Shown here piece after piece: positions 12,695-12,696 of a DNA stretch of 12,696 nt. The stretch is from Actinomycetes bacterium (GTDB lineage: Bacteria > Actinomycetota > Acidimicrobiia > Acidimicrobiales > RAAP-2). Location: assembly GCA_021777285.1 (NCBI GenBank), contig JAJYDR010000065.1, positions 1-12,696 on the forward strand, written 5' to 3'. The translations under genes and the position numbers were made by a program. A model generated the notes under the pieces. The model did no database searches, was not told the origin of the DNA, and was given only the letters and a program-made list of their open reading frames with translations. The first letter of the stretch is position 1. The number at the start of each line of letters is the position of its first letter.

Positions 12695-12696
12695 AG

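Noticed and set aside
1..12696. Mobile element, phage or CRISPR content
   Set aside because: I looked for transposases, integrases, direct repeats with spacers and attachment-site duplications at the two tRNA genes, and saw none.

Overview
The window is GC-rich bacterial DNA that looks actinobacterial, plausibly Acidimicrobiia or a related lineage. This is an inference from gene content: a DUF4395 membrane protein, a large secreted protein with poly-threonine linkers, an acid-type S53 (sedolisin) protease, and many genes whose start codon lies 6-7 nt after a TANNNT -10 box with no ribosome binding site. It reads as ordinary chromosome. I see no IS element, phage gene, CRISPR array or integrase.

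Layout. 1-955 (-): 5' part of an NCS1 nucleobase/allantoin-type permease, running off the left edge. 1204-2106 (+): a divergently transcribed regulator with two complete Lrp/AsnC units in one chain; the 248-bp gap between the two holds a clear permease promoter and an AT-rich inverted repeat. 2108-2192 (-): tRNA-Ser(UGA). 2216-5600 (-): typA (bipA), preceded by two uncharacterised, translationally coupled genes, giving a probable A-B-typA operon with the tRNA downstream. 5646-5762 (+): a 38-residue single-span membrane protein with its own leaderless promoter. 5754-5978 (-): a 74-residue coiled-coil protein converging on it. 5988-8201 (-): a 737-residue secreted protein with propeller-like repeats, Thr linkers and a possible glycoside-hydrolase-like C-terminus. 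8319-10616 (-): a complete S53 protease precursor with Ig-like and fibronectin III tails. 10674-11183 (-): DUF4395 membrane protein. 11221-11994 (-): TauE/SafE (TSUP) transporter. 12078-12542 (+): Nudix hydrolase. 12601-12694 (+): tRNA-Ser(GCU) with encoded CCA.

How the genes may work together. The permease and double-Lrp regulator look like an uptake system with its own sensor. The S53 protease and its downstream neighbour are both exported and could act together on extracellular polymers. The TSUP transporter beside DUF4395 hints at sulfur or thiol chemistry. The least understood parts are the two genes upstream of typA, which weakly resemble PD-(D/E)XK proteins lacking the catalytic lysine, the two small proteins at 5646-5978, and the large secreted protein. 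All non-coding gaps are shorter than 300 bp and are described in the entries.
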